A stretch of DNA of 64,000 nt from Yoonia sp. (lineage in GTDB: Bacteria > Pseudomonadota > Alphaproteobacteria > Rhodobacterales > Rhodobacteraceae), in contig NZ_JACUUJ010000001.1 of assembly GCF_014859355.1 (NCBI RefSeq), positions 124,001 through 188,000 on the forward strand, in the 5' to 3' direction. Of this stretch, positions 25,511-33,332 are shown in pieces. How positions within the stretch are numbered: position 1 is the stretch's first letter; every line of letters begins with the position of its first letter. Both the position numbers and the translations under genes were made by a program. Under the pieces are notes generated by a model. That model worked only from the letters and a program-made list of their open reading frames with translations, searched no databases and was not told the DNA's origin.

Positions 25511-26230
25511 TCATGCCGTTATGAACTCGCGCACGAAATCGGTCTTCGGCCGGGCGCGGATGTCTTCGGGCTTGCCTACCTGTTCGATGCGGCCAATCGA
25601 CATTACGACCACCAGGTCGGCCAGTTCCATCGCCTCTTCCTGATCGTGGGTTACGAACACCGTGGTCAGGCCTGTTGTGTCATGGATATCGCGCAGGCCA
25701 TGCCGAAGTTCCTTGCGCACCTTGGCGTCAAGCGCGCCGAAGGGTTCATCAAGCAGCAGCATGCGCGGCTGGATCGCCAGCGCGCGGGCCAGCGCCACGC
25801 GCTGGCGCTGGCCCCCGGAAAGCTGGTTGGGATAGCGCGCACCAATATCGGGTAGTTTGATCAGCTCCAGCAGTTTCGTTACCCGCCGGGCAATTTCAGG
25901 CGTTGTGGGCCGTGATTTGCGCGGGCGGGCGCGCAGCCCGTAGGCGATGTTGTCAAACACCGTCATGTGCCGGAACAGCGCGTAGGACTGAAAGACGAAC
26001 CCCGCGCGGCGTTCCTGCACGCTAAGGCCAGTGGCGTCAGAGCCATCAAACAACACGCGCCCCGCCGTGGGAAACTCCAGCCCGCCGAGAATACGCAACA
26101 GCGTCGTCTTGCCTGACCCTGACGGCCCCAGAAGCGCCACCAGCGTGCCCGAAGGGATGGACAGCGACACGGGAAGCAGCGCGGCGGTGGTGCCAAAATC
26201 CTTGGAAATCTCCTCGATCTCTATGTTCAT
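25511..26230 (-). CDS. cysA: Sulfate ABC transporter ATPase CysA (operon 2), lacking the C-terminal regulatory domain
   Basis: A 239-residue ATPase with all catalytic motifs: Walker [10 protein letters not shown], signature [15 protein letters not shown], Walker [13 protein letters not shown] and [12 protein letters not shown]. The protein stops at VREFITA, directly after the nucleotide-binding domain, whereas CysA proteins normally continue for about 100 residues with a TOBE domain. GGAGGA precedes the ATG at 26230. It is last in operon 2 (sbp-cysT-cysW-cysA), so a 3' truncation could have arisen without polar effects. Confidence 0.93.
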   Translation of the reverse strand: MNIEIEEISKDFGTTAALLPVSLSIPSGTLVALLGPSGSGKTTLLRILGGLEFPTAGRVLFDGSDATGLSVQERRAGFVFQSYALFRHMTVFDNIAYGLRARPRKSRPTTPEIARRVTKLLELIKLPDIGARYPNQLSGGQRQRVALARALAIQPRMLLLDEPFGALDAKVRKELRHGLRDIHDTTGLTTVFVTHDQEEAMELADLVVVMSIGRIEQVGKPEDIRARPKTDFVREFITA

Positions 26231-26241
26231 TGCGTCCTCCG

Positions 26242-27120
26242 TTAATGGCGGTGGGTGGCGGCAAGCTGGTCGGCGTATCGCCATTCCAGAGCCGATTTCA
26301 GGGTAAGGGTGACAAAGGCCAGGAGCGCCAGAACGCCAGCCATCGTGAAGGCCGCGACCGAAAGATACTCGTTGTAAAACATCTCGATCATCAGCGGCAT
26401 GGTGGTGGTCTGGCCCCGGATCTTGCCGGAAACGACGGCCACCGCGCCAAATTCGCCCATGGCACGGGCGTTGCAAAGCAAGACACCATACAGTAGCGCC
26501 CAGCGAATGTTCGGCAGCGTGACGGTCATGAACACTCGCCAGCCCGAGGCACCGAGCGTGAGCGCGGCCTCTTCCTCGGCGCGGCCCTGTTCCAGCATCA
26601 TCGGGATCAGTTCGCGCGCCACAAACGGGAAGGTGATGAACAGCGTCGCCAGCACGATTCCCGGCACGGCGAAGACGACCGGAAAGCCATTTGCCACCAG
26701 CCAGACCCCAAGTGCCGAATTGGCCCCGAACATCAGCACAAACAGAAGGCCTGCCACGACTGGCGAAACTGAAAATGGCAGGTCGATCATCGTGATGACC
26801 CAAGCCTTGCCGCGCCAGTCGAACTTGGTGATTGCCCATGCAGCGGCGATACCGAAAGTGGCGTTCAGCGGCACGGTGATTGCTGCCACCAACACCGTAA
26901 GCCGGATTGCCGCCTGCGCGTCAGGTTCGGATAGTGACGCCAGTGCAAAGGCCCAGCCGCGGCGCAACGCTTCGTCGAAAACGGCGATCAGTGGGGCGAA
27001 CAGCAAAACGGTCAGCACAGCAAGGCACAGCCCGATCAGCAACCACTTAACGAGGGTGGGTTCCGAGGTTGCAGACCGCAAGCGACGCCTGCGTGCGGGG
27101 ATAATCATAGCGTTGGTCAT
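26242..27120 (-). CDS. cysW: Sulfate ABC transporter permease CysW (operon 2)
   Basis: A 292-residue permease with [19 protein letters not shown] and the coupling loop [19 protein letters not shown]. It is clearly diverged from the operon 1 CysW, so the two are not a recent duplication. GAGGA precedes the ATG. It lies 13 nt after cysT and 11 nt before cysA. Confidence 0.95.
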   Translation of the reverse strand: MTNAMIIPARRRRLRSATSEPTLVKWLLIGLCLAVLTVLLFAPLIAVFDEALRRGWAFALASLSEPDAQAAIRLTVLVAAITVPLNATFGIAAAWAITKFDWRGKAWVITMIDLPFSVSPVVAGLLFVLMFGANSALGVWLVANGFPVVFAVPGIVLATLFITFPFVARELIPMMLEQGRAEEEAALTLGASGWRVFMTVTLPNIRWALLYGVLLCNARAMGEFGAVAVVSGKIRGQTTTMPLMIEMFYNEYLSVAAFTMAGVLALLAFVTLTLKSALEWRYADQLAATHRH

Positions 27121-27133
27121 GGGGTCCTCTTCC

Positions 27134-27985
27134 TCAGACCGCGCCCATGCGGCGGCGGCTCCAGATCTGGATCAGGTTGATGGCTAACAGCAACGCGAAG
27201 GAAATCGCCAGCATCGCGATGGCGATGGCGACGGCACCGTCATAGTCGAACTCCTCTAGCCGGATGACAATCAGCAGCGGCGCGATCTCGGTCACGTTTG
27301 GCAGATTGCCCGCGATGAAGATGACGGAACCGTATTCACCGACCGACCGCGCAAGCGCCAAAGCAAAGCCTGTCAACGCGGCGGGGGCCAGCATCGGCAG
27401 GACCACGTGGGTCAGCGTGCGCAGGCGGCTCGCGCCGAGTGTGGCCGATACCTCCTCCGTTTCGTGGTCGATCTCTTCGATCACCGGCTGGACAGTGCGC
27501 ACGACAAAGGGCAGGCCCACGAAGATCAGTGCGATCCAGATGCCAAGCTCGGTATAAGCCACGCGGATCCCGAAGGTCTGCGTTATGACCGATCCAAACA
27601 CGCCATTGGGTGCATAGATCGCGGTCAGCGCGATCCCGGCCACCGCAGTGGGCAGGGCAAAGGGCAGATCTACTGCCGCGTCTACAATCCTCTTGCCGGG
27701 GAAGCGGTAGCGCACCAGCACCCAGGCAAGAAGCACGCCGAAGGCAAGGTTGAAAAGCGAGGCGACAAATGCGGCCCGAAAACTGAGCGCCAATGCGTTC
27801 CAAACGCGGTTGCGGTTCACCACGTCCCACATCGCGGCCGCGCCGAAGTCGACAAAACCCCGCCAGAGCAGAACGGCCATGGGGATCAGCACGACGACTG
27901 AAATCATCGTCAGCATTATGCCAAATGAAAGCCCCCACCCCGGCATCGGGGTGGGCGCCTTGAGCGTAAAGGAACGCACGGCCAT
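27134..27985 (-). CDS. cysT: Sulfate ABC transporter permease CysT (operon 2)
   Basis: A 283-residue permease; DLPFALPTAVAGIALTAIY and the loop EEVSATLGASRLRTLTHVV are typical. The start at 27985 has AGGAGTAAG upstream, and the frame also extends to 28030 inside sbp. The stop of sbp lies in that ribosome site, so the genes are tightly coupled. Confidence 0.95.
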   Translation of the reverse strand: MAVRSFTLKAPTPMPGWGLSFGIMLTMISVVVLIPMAVLLWRGFVDFGAAAMWDVVNRNRVWNALALSFRAAFVASLFNLAFGVLLAWVLVRYRFPGKRIVDAAVDLPFALPTAVAGIALTAIYAPNGVFGSVITQTFGIRVAYTELGIWIALIFVGLPFVVRTVQPVIEEIDHETEEVSATLGASRLRTLTHVVLPMLAPAALTGFALALARSVGEYGSVIFIAGNLPNVTEIAPLLIVIRLEEFDYDGAVAIAIAMLAISFALLLAINLIQIWSRRRMGAV

Positions 27986-27992
27986 TGCGATC

Positions 27993-29081
27993 TTACTCCT
28001 GATAGATCTGGTCAAAAATGCCGCCATCACCGAAATGCAGGGGCTGTGCTTCGGCCCAACCGCCGAAATGCTGGATAGTCAGCCGATTGACCTCTGGAAA
28101 GCGGGCCACGTCTTCGGGATCAGCAGCCGAGGTATCCCACGCGCGATAGTAATGGCGCAGCGCCATGGCTTGCGCTTCAGGGCTGTAAAGCTGCTCCAGA
28201 TAGGCCGTCGCCAGCGCGTGCAGGTTGTCATCCGTCACGTTGCCGGGCACCAGTGCCACCGGCGGCTCTGCCAGAACCGAAACGGAGGGCACGACGATAT
28301 CGAACTGATCCTCGCCCAGTTCGGCCAGCGCCAGATAGGCCTCATTCTCCCATGCCAGCAGCACGTCACCCAGCCCGCGCTGCACGAAAGTAGTCGTCGA
28401 ACCGCGCGCGGCGGTGTCAAGCACCGGCACATTGCGATAGATCTGGCCCACGAATTCCTGCGGGTCGAGGCCGTTGGCTTCGGCATAGGCCCAGGCTGCC
28501 AGATAATTCCAGCGCGCCCCGCCCGAGGTCTTGGGGTTGGGGGTGATCACTTCGACACCGTCGCGCACCAGATCATCCCAGTCTTGAATGTTCTGCGGAT
28601 TTCCCTCTCGCACCAGAAAAACGATGGTCGACGTATAGGGTGATGCGTTTTGCGGCAACCGGCTTTGCCAGTCTTCCGCGATCAGGTCGGTCCGGGTGGC
28701 GATGGCGTCGATGTCACCTGCGAGCGCCAGCGTCACCACATGCGCAGCCAATCCATCGATCACCGCGCGCGCCTGCGCCCCCGAACCACCGTGTGATGTC
28801 TGGATTGTCGGGCGTGGGTTACCCTGCGCCTCCCACCAGTCGGCAAACCAAGCGTTATATTCGCGATAAAGCTCGCGCGTGGGGTCGTAACTGACATTCA
28901 GCAGTGTCAGGCCCTGCGCCTGAGCTTGCGGCGCCGGCGCCAGCGTCACGCCGATTGCCAGCGCACCGGTTGCCATCATCGGCCAGAAGCGAAGCCGCCG
29001 CGAGGGTTGTTCTGCATAGACGGGTGCAGGCACCAGTGTCAGCCGTTTGAGCCGTGCGGCGAGAGTCTGATAAAGCGACAT
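27993..29081 (-). CDS. sbp: Periplasmic sulfate-binding protein, Sbp type (operon 2)
   Basis: A 362-residue binding protein with a long N-terminal region before a signal-type helix ending APQAQAQ (about residue 55). Signature segments follow Sbp rather than CysP: LLNVSYDPTRELYREYN, VVTLALAGDIDAIA, TSTIVFLVREGNP, ITPNPKTSGGARWNYLAAW and ENEAYLAL. It should bind sulfate. AAAGGAAA precedes the ATG. First transporter gene of operon 2, downstream of an Rrf2 regulator and a small frame. Confidence 0.94.
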   Translation of the reverse strand: MSLYQTLAARLKRLTLVPAPVYAEQPSRRLRFWPMMATGALAIGVTLAPAPQAQAQGLTLLNVSYDPTRELYREYNAWFADWWEAQGNPRPTIQTSHGGSGAQARAVIDGLAAHVVTLALAGDIDAIATRTDLIAEDWQSRLPQNASPYTSTIVFLVREGNPQNIQDWDDLVRDGVEVITPNPKTSGGARWNYLAAWAYAEANGLDPQEFVGQIYRNVPVLDTAARGSTTTFVQRGLGDVLLAWENEAYLALAELGEDQFDIVVPSVSVLAEPPVALVPGNVTDDNLHALATAYLEQLYSPEAQAMALRHYYRAWDTSAADPEDVARFPEVNRLTIQHFGGWAEAQPLHFGDGGIFDQIYQE

Positions 29082-29159
29082 GGGGTTTCCTTTGTTTTTG
29101 GGTCGAGGCGTAACGTTAAATTTGATTCCGGTCCGGTGGCCTTCGCCGTGTGTGACCGT

Positions 29160-29354
29160 TCAACCGTATTGCCGCAGCGCAACTTGTGCGCAGCGATCTA
29201 CAAGCCAGGTGTTCTGATGGGGCATCATGATCGCGGGATGCATCTGGCGATCCTGGTCAACGGGCGTGCCACAGTCCATCGCATGTGGCATCCCGGACAG
29301 CCAATCGCTGGGAATCACAGCTCGTCCGTTAGGGAAACTGTCATGTGCGAACAT
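29160..29354 (-). CDS. Small hypothetical protein between the Rrf2 gene and sbp (64 aa)
   Basis: An ATG at 29354 with a near-ideal ribosome site (AGGAGGA, 5 nt spacing) opens a 64-codon frame, beginning MFAHDSFPNGRAVIPSDW and ending CAQVALRQYG. It contains two cysteines, three histidines and several methionines, but no membrane helix. No family is recognised. It lies 78 nt before sbp on the same strand and could be the first cistron of operon 2. Confidence 0.45.
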   Translation of the reverse strand: MFAHDSFPNGRAVIPSDWLSGMPHAMDCGTPVDQDRQMHPAIMMPHQNTWLVDRCAQVALRQYG

Positions 29355-29526
29355 CTCGTCCTCCTGTCAGAGTGAAGGCACTTTGCCCTCATGCCGATAA
29401 TAACGACAGGATTAATCGTGAAAAGCAACGGAATAATCACGTCAAAACTTATCGTGGAAAGAGATGATTATTCTCCGGGTGGATACCCGATAGCAAGAAT
29501 ACGCCTTGCAGCGGAATCAGAGATGT
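29355..29526 (-). promoter_or_regulatory. AT-rich promoter region between the Rrf2 gene and operon 2
   Basis: This stretch is clearly more AT-rich than the surrounding genes. On the minus strand it carries TTGACG and repeated short motifs (AATAATCATC, GTGATTATTCC, CGATTAATCC, GTTATTATCGG). These could hold the operon 2 promoter and binding sites for the adjacent Rrf2 protein. Boundaries of promoter elements are not clear. Confidence 0.4.
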
Positions 29527-29991
29527 TCAGAAGCCGATTCGGCGGGCAGTGTCCGCGGCCACGCCGGCGGCAGGACGCTCGACCAAATCGGCCAGCGTCA
29601 GCGAGTCAATCAGCAGAAGATATGACCAGAACACTTGCCCGAAAACCTCGCGCAGCTTGCAGGCACCTTCGTCAGGGCAATCCTCGCACCGTTGATAGGC
29701 ACGGCGTGACAGGCAGGGAAGCGGCGCGATCGGCCCGTCGATCAGCCGCATCAATTCGCTTAGCGGCACTTCCCGGGGCTCTTTTATCAGCACATAGCCA
29801 CCATGGCGCCCCCGCGTCGAGGCGATGAAGCCCACATTGCGGATTTCAAGCAATATATGCTCCAGAAACCGCTTCGGCGTGCCTGACCGTGTTGCGATTT
29901 CCTCGATCCGTAAAGGCTTGCCTTCGCCCGCCCGCTCGGCGGCGAGTTCCATCAGAGCCTTGAGCGCATATTTCATCTTTTGTGTGATCAT
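29527..29991 (-). CDS. Rrf2-family transcriptional regulator with cysteine cluster
   Basis: A 154-residue winged-helix regulator. KMKYALKALMELA and TRSGTPKRFLEHILLEIRNVG are Rrf2 hallmarks, followed by the wing STRGRHGGYVL. Four cysteines at about 93, 102, 105 and 111 (C-x8-C-x2-C-x5-C) lie where IscR and RirA bind an Fe-S cluster, but the spacing is their own. Regulators of this type at the head of sulfate transporter operons control sulfur uptake, as CymR does in Firmicutes. The start at 29991 follows AGGG; an upstream codon at 30015 is possible. Confidence 0.9.
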   Translation of the reverse strand: MITQKMKYALKALMELAAERAGEGKPLRIEEIATRSGTPKRFLEHILLEIRNVGFIASTRGRHGGYVLIKEPREVPLSELMRLIDGPIAPLPCLSRRAYQRCEDCPDEGACKLREVFGQVFWSYLLLIDSLTLADLVERPAAGVAADTARRIGF

Positions 29992-30374
29992 AGCCCTGAA
30001 TACGCTGCCGGGCACGACTCCTCAACTGAAATCCCGCATGTTGAAGTCGTGTATTGTGGGATTTCGGGTCCGGATAATGCGCCGGGGACTCAATTGGCTG
30101 GAAAACCTGTTGGCGAGATGCAGGATCGCTACGCATGTCACCTTTCCTGTGACCGCCGTGGTCGATCACCCCGCAGAAAAGGTGGCCTTGATTCTTCGAC
30201 AAATTTCATGCCGCACAATGCGTTGGCATGGGTTTCATTGTCACCGCTGATCCCTGATGGTGACCAGACAGCGAAATCCACATTCCATATCAGAATACGT
30301 GATGCCGGCACACCTGACCTGATTGGATTCAGCCCCATCCGGACCGCTGGCGCGCGAGGGGGCAGACAGCCCCC
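29992..30374. other. 383-nt gap at the head of the sulfur island
   Basis: Several open frames cross this gap, but none has a ribosome site or recognisable domain and they conflict on both strands. It may be scar sequence at the island edge. A GC-rich element, GCGAGGGGGCAGACAGCCCCC, ends it near 30375, just after the stop codon of the sulfotransferase gene. Confidence 0.4.
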
Positions 30375-31193
30375 TTAATCACGCAGTTTCGTATGCACTT
30401 CGTCCAGATCAATCTCGGCTGTTGGCATCTTTCTGGCAGGGTCGCTGGCATCGTATTTGAACAGGTTGAAATCTTTTTTGTAGATTTCATACATCAGATG
30501 GATCGCCAGATCGTCAAAGTAATCCGCAACAGGGTGAAGTCGCTTTGGTCCGTGGCCTTCGCTTTCGTTGAAACGGGGTATCTTGGCCAGATCGACCGGA
30601 TGGGGCGTCTGGATCGCATTCAAGACATTTTGCATGCCATCATCAAAGGTTTCGGTCCAGAAAATGTTGTCGTAACGGCCGCCATTCGCGATGAGTGTGG
30701 CGATGTGGCCTGACATGCCCGACCAGTGAATGTCCGGCTCCATCGGTCGCCGCCACCGGATCGTATCGCGCGCGAAAAGCAGGAAACGGCGAAAGGATTT
30801 GATCTGGTCAAATTCAAAGCCGTTGTCGGGGTCTCCGACCTCAATCCCGTATTTCTGGATCAGCAGTGGCACCAGATTGCCACGATAACGGTTGCCGTTG
30901 CGCTGAATGCCGCAGATTTTGTCAAAAAATGACGAAAGGATCCGTGTATAGGGGTTTCGCACACAGGTAAAAGCATAACTTTGATGCGCTTTGACGTTCT
31001 GTTCTATCAACGGTTGGCTGTCGGGCAGGGCCCATTTGTGCATGCCGGTGTTCGCATCATGGATGTCGCCTTCAAAGAACGCTCCATGGTCTGAATAATA
31101 CATGATCTGGCCAATGGTCGAACAGGCGCATTTGGGCACAACCCGGTAAACGACACTTTGGCTCGTTGTCATCCATGTGCCGGGAAAACCCAT
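30375..31193 (-). CDS. Sulfotransferase family 2 protein (PAPS-dependent)
   Basis: A 272-residue Golgi-type sulfotransferase-fold protein. VVPKCACSTIGQIMYY is the 5'-phosphosulfate loop (K-C-[AG]-[CS]-[ST] pattern of Sulfotransfer_2), and SYAFTCVRNPYTRILSSFFD is the 3'-phosphate motif with the conserved R and S. It would move sulfate from PAPS to a sugar. AAAGGAAA lies 7 nt before the ATG. It is divergent from a branching glycosyltransferase, so the two probably build a sulfated surface glycan. Confidence 0.88.
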   Translation of the reverse strand: MGFPGTWMTTSQSVVYRVVPKCACSTIGQIMYYSDHGAFFEGDIHDANTGMHKWALPDSQPLIEQNVKAHQSYAFTCVRNPYTRILSSFFDKICGIQRNGNRYRGNLVPLLIQKYGIEVGDPDNGFEFDQIKSFRRFLLFARDTIRWRRPMEPDIHWSGMSGHIATLIANGGRYDNIFWTETFDDGMQNVLNAIQTPHPVDLAKIPRFNESEGHGPKRLHPVADYFDDLAIHLMYEIYKKDFNLFKYDASDPARKMPTAEIDLDEVHTKLRD

Positions 31194-31335
31194 TCATGTT
31201 TCCTTTGCTGGCAAAACTGCGCAAGCTGACTTTATAATCGGTTTGATAAAGACCAAAGAAAGCCTGTTTATTCAACGGCTATTTACGGTATGGGCTGTGA
31301 AACAAGATTACCAACCGGGGACGTTGGCGGCTGAT

Positions 31336-32913
31336 ATGGCCAGAATTGCCTTTATTCTACTTTGCCACAAAAATCCTGCGGCCATCGTGCAACAGGCGCA
31401 ACAACTGACGTCTGTTGGGGATTATGTCGCCATCCACTTCGATGCATCGTCGCCTGCCGCAGATTACACGGCCATTCAAGACGCATTGGCTGACAATCCC
31501 AATGTGGCCTTTGCCGCGCCGCGCATCAAATGCGGTTGGGGCGCGTGGAGCCTTGTGCAGGCGACACTGCATACGATCAGTGTGGCGTTGAATGCCTTTC
31601 CGCGTGCCAGTCATTTTTATCTGGTATCGGGCGATTGCATGGCGATCAAATCGGCGGTGTTTGCCCATGCCGTTCTGGATGCCAAAGACTGCGACTATAT
31701 CGAAAGTCACGATTTTTTTGAAAGTAACTGGATCAAGACAGGTTTCAAAGAAGAGCGGCTGATTTACCGGCATTTCTTCAATGAACGCAGCCAGACGCGG
31801 TTGTTTTACACGTCATTGGCCGTGCAACGGAAACTGCATTTGACGCGGGATGTTCCCAGCGATTTGCAAATGATGATCGGCAGTCAGTGGTGGTGTCTGC
31901 GCCGCGCAACGCTAGAGAAGATCTTTGACTTTCTGGCCGGGCGCCGCGATGTGGTGCGGTTTTTCAAAACGACCTGGATCCCGGATGAGACATTTTTTCA
32001 AACGCTCGTCCGACACTTGGTGCCGGGGCAAGAGATTGCAAACAAAACGCTGACTTTTCTGATGTTCAGTGATTACGGGCAGCCGGTAACATTCCATAAT
32101 GACCAATTCGATTTACTGGTCGAGCGAGACGCGCTTTTTGCCCGCAAGATCAGCAGCGATGCGCATCGCTTGCGTGACAGGCTGGGCCAGCTTTACGCCT
32201 GCGACCGGATGGATTTTCCGGTTTCAGACCAAGGGCGCAACATCTTCCAATACGTGACGGGCAAGGGCCGGAGAGGGCGGCGTTTTGCGCCCCGTTTCTG
32301 GGAAACGGGCGGCACTGTCGGGCGGGACCGTGACTTGCTGGTGATCCTCTGCAAGAAATGGCATGTTGCAAAACGGCTTGTGCAGCACATTCAGGAAAGA
32401 ACTGACATTCCGGCCGTCACTTATCTGTTCAACGAAGCGAAGTCCGGTCTTCCTGATCTGGGGGGCATCGAAAAAACGGTTGATAAACGGTTGCGCCATC
32501 GGCGGGCTTTTTTGCGGATGGTTTTTTCTGCTTTCGGACAGGACCGGTTGGTCATTTGTCTGGATCCGGCGGATATCGATCTGCTGCATGATCTTATGGT
32601 CGACCAACCTGCCATCCGCCTGCTGGAAATCGTATGCAAGTTTGACGATGACTACCTGCTGGCCCATGCTGGGCGCATTGGTCTGGTCGGGGAAAATAGC
32701 AATGCGGCGACAGTTGCCCCGCTTTTGCCGATGATCCGCAGTGATCTGATGGATGAACGCGACCGTCTGCGTGACGCCAGCTTTGCCAACGTATTTGTCA
32801 TGCAGGAAGGGGGCAGTCTTGCTGAAAATGCCGCAGCCCTTGCTCGTTTCCTGTGTCTGAGCGATGATATAGCGCTGGCACTGGCCCAAACGCCGGATCT
32901 TTTCAATGACTGA
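31336..32913 (+). CDS. Core-2/I-branching type glycosyltransferase with extra C-terminal domain
   Basis: A 525-residue protein. The N-terminal 270 residues resemble family-14 branching N-acetylglucosaminyl/xylosyltransferases: ARIAFILLCHKNP, IHFDASSP, FYLVSGDCMAIKS, SQWWCLRRATLEKI and WIPDETFFQTLV. From about residue 300 a second domain with its own Rossmann-like strands (DLLVILCKKWHVAKRLVQHI, RLVICLDPADIDLLHDL) follows; I recall such extensions only in Rhodobacterales. The start MARIAFILL at 31336 lacks a strong ribosome site; the frame is open to 31177. The acceptor glycan is unknown. Confidence 0.83.
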   Translation: MARIAFILLCHKNPAAIVQQAQQLTSVGDYVAIHFDASSPAADYTAIQDALADNPNVAFAAPRIKCGWGAWSLVQATLHTISVALNAFPRASHFYLVSGDCMAIKSAVFAHAVLDAKDCDYIESHDFFESNWIKTGFKEERLIYRHFFNERSQTRLFYTSLAVQRKLHLTRDVPSDLQMMIGSQWWCLRRATLEKIFDFLAGRRDVVRFFKTTWIPDETFFQTLVRHLVPGQEIANKTLTFLMFSDYGQPVTFHNDQFDLLVERDALFARKISSDAHRLRDRLGQLYACDRMDFPVSDQGRNIFQYVTGKGRRGRRFAPRFWETGGTVGRDRDLLVILCKKWHVAKRLVQHIQERTDIPAVTYLFNEAKSGLPDLGGIEKTVDKRLRHRRAFLRMVFSAFGQDRLVICLDPADIDLLHDLMVDQPAIRLLEIVCKFDDDYLLAHAGRIGLVGENSNAATVAPLLPMIRSDLMDERDRLRDASFANVFVMQEGGSLAENAAALARFLCLSDDIALALAQTPDLFND

Positions 32914-32918
32914 GGTGC

Positions 32919-33284
32919 ATGATGCAATTCGACTATGACGACCAGAACATCTTTGCCAAAATTCTGCGCGGCGAAATCCCGAACAAGACCGTTTTTGAAA
33001 ACGATTACGCGTTAGCGTTTCATGACATCCAGCCGCAGGCCCCTGTGCACGTGCTGGTGATTCCCAAAGGGGCTTATGTCAGTCTTGATCATTTCGCGCG
33101 CGATGCCGCGCCTGACGAACAGGCCGGGTTCATGCAGGCGGTGGCCGAAGTTTGCCGCCTGACCGGTGTGGATGCCGGGTTTCGCGCCATTGCGAACACC
33201 CGCACCTATGGGGTGCAGGATGTGCCGCATTTTCATTTGCATATCATTGGTGGCAAACAGCTTGGCCGGATGCTGCAGGGCTAA
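32919..33284 (+). CDS. HIT-family (histidine triad) nucleotide hydrolase
   Basis: A 121-residue Hint-type protein: FAKILRGEIPNKTVFEN, FHDIQPQAPVHVLVIPK and the triad HFHLHIIGG with the catalytic histidines. Such enzymes cleave purine nucleoside phosphoramidates. GAGG is 4 nt before the first ATG. It starts 5 nt after the glycosyltransferase stop, so it may be co-transcribed. Its stop codon is part of an AAATTT palindrome. Confidence 0.95.
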   Translation: MMQFDYDDQNIFAKILRGEIPNKTVFENDYALAFHDIQPQAPVHVLVIPKGAYVSLDHFARDAAPDEQAGFMQAVAEVCRLTGVDAGFRAIANTRTYGVQDVPHFHLHIIGGKQLGRMLQG

Positions 33285-33305
33285 TCAAATTTTGCAAAAT
33301 TTGAT
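33284..33305. repeat. AAATTT palindrome, copy 2
   Basis: A perfect 22-nt palindrome with arms ATCAAATTTTG and the complement begins at the last base of the HIT stop codon. It separates the HIT gene from the convergent ABC ATPase gene and may act as a weak bidirectional terminator. Related copies lie at 6643 and 46178. Confidence 0.7.
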
Positions 33306-33332
33306 CGCGGTGAACGATGTGCCGCATGACAT

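Noticed and set aside
17567-30374. Integrase, tRNA attachment site or insertion sequence at the island borders
   Set aside because: I looked for these because the block resembles an island, but found no transposase or integrase motif, tRNA or obvious flanking direct repeat.
29825-30378. Overlapping open frames in the gap next to the Rrf2 gene
   Set aside because: Several frames on both strands conflict, none has a ribosome site or recognisable domain.
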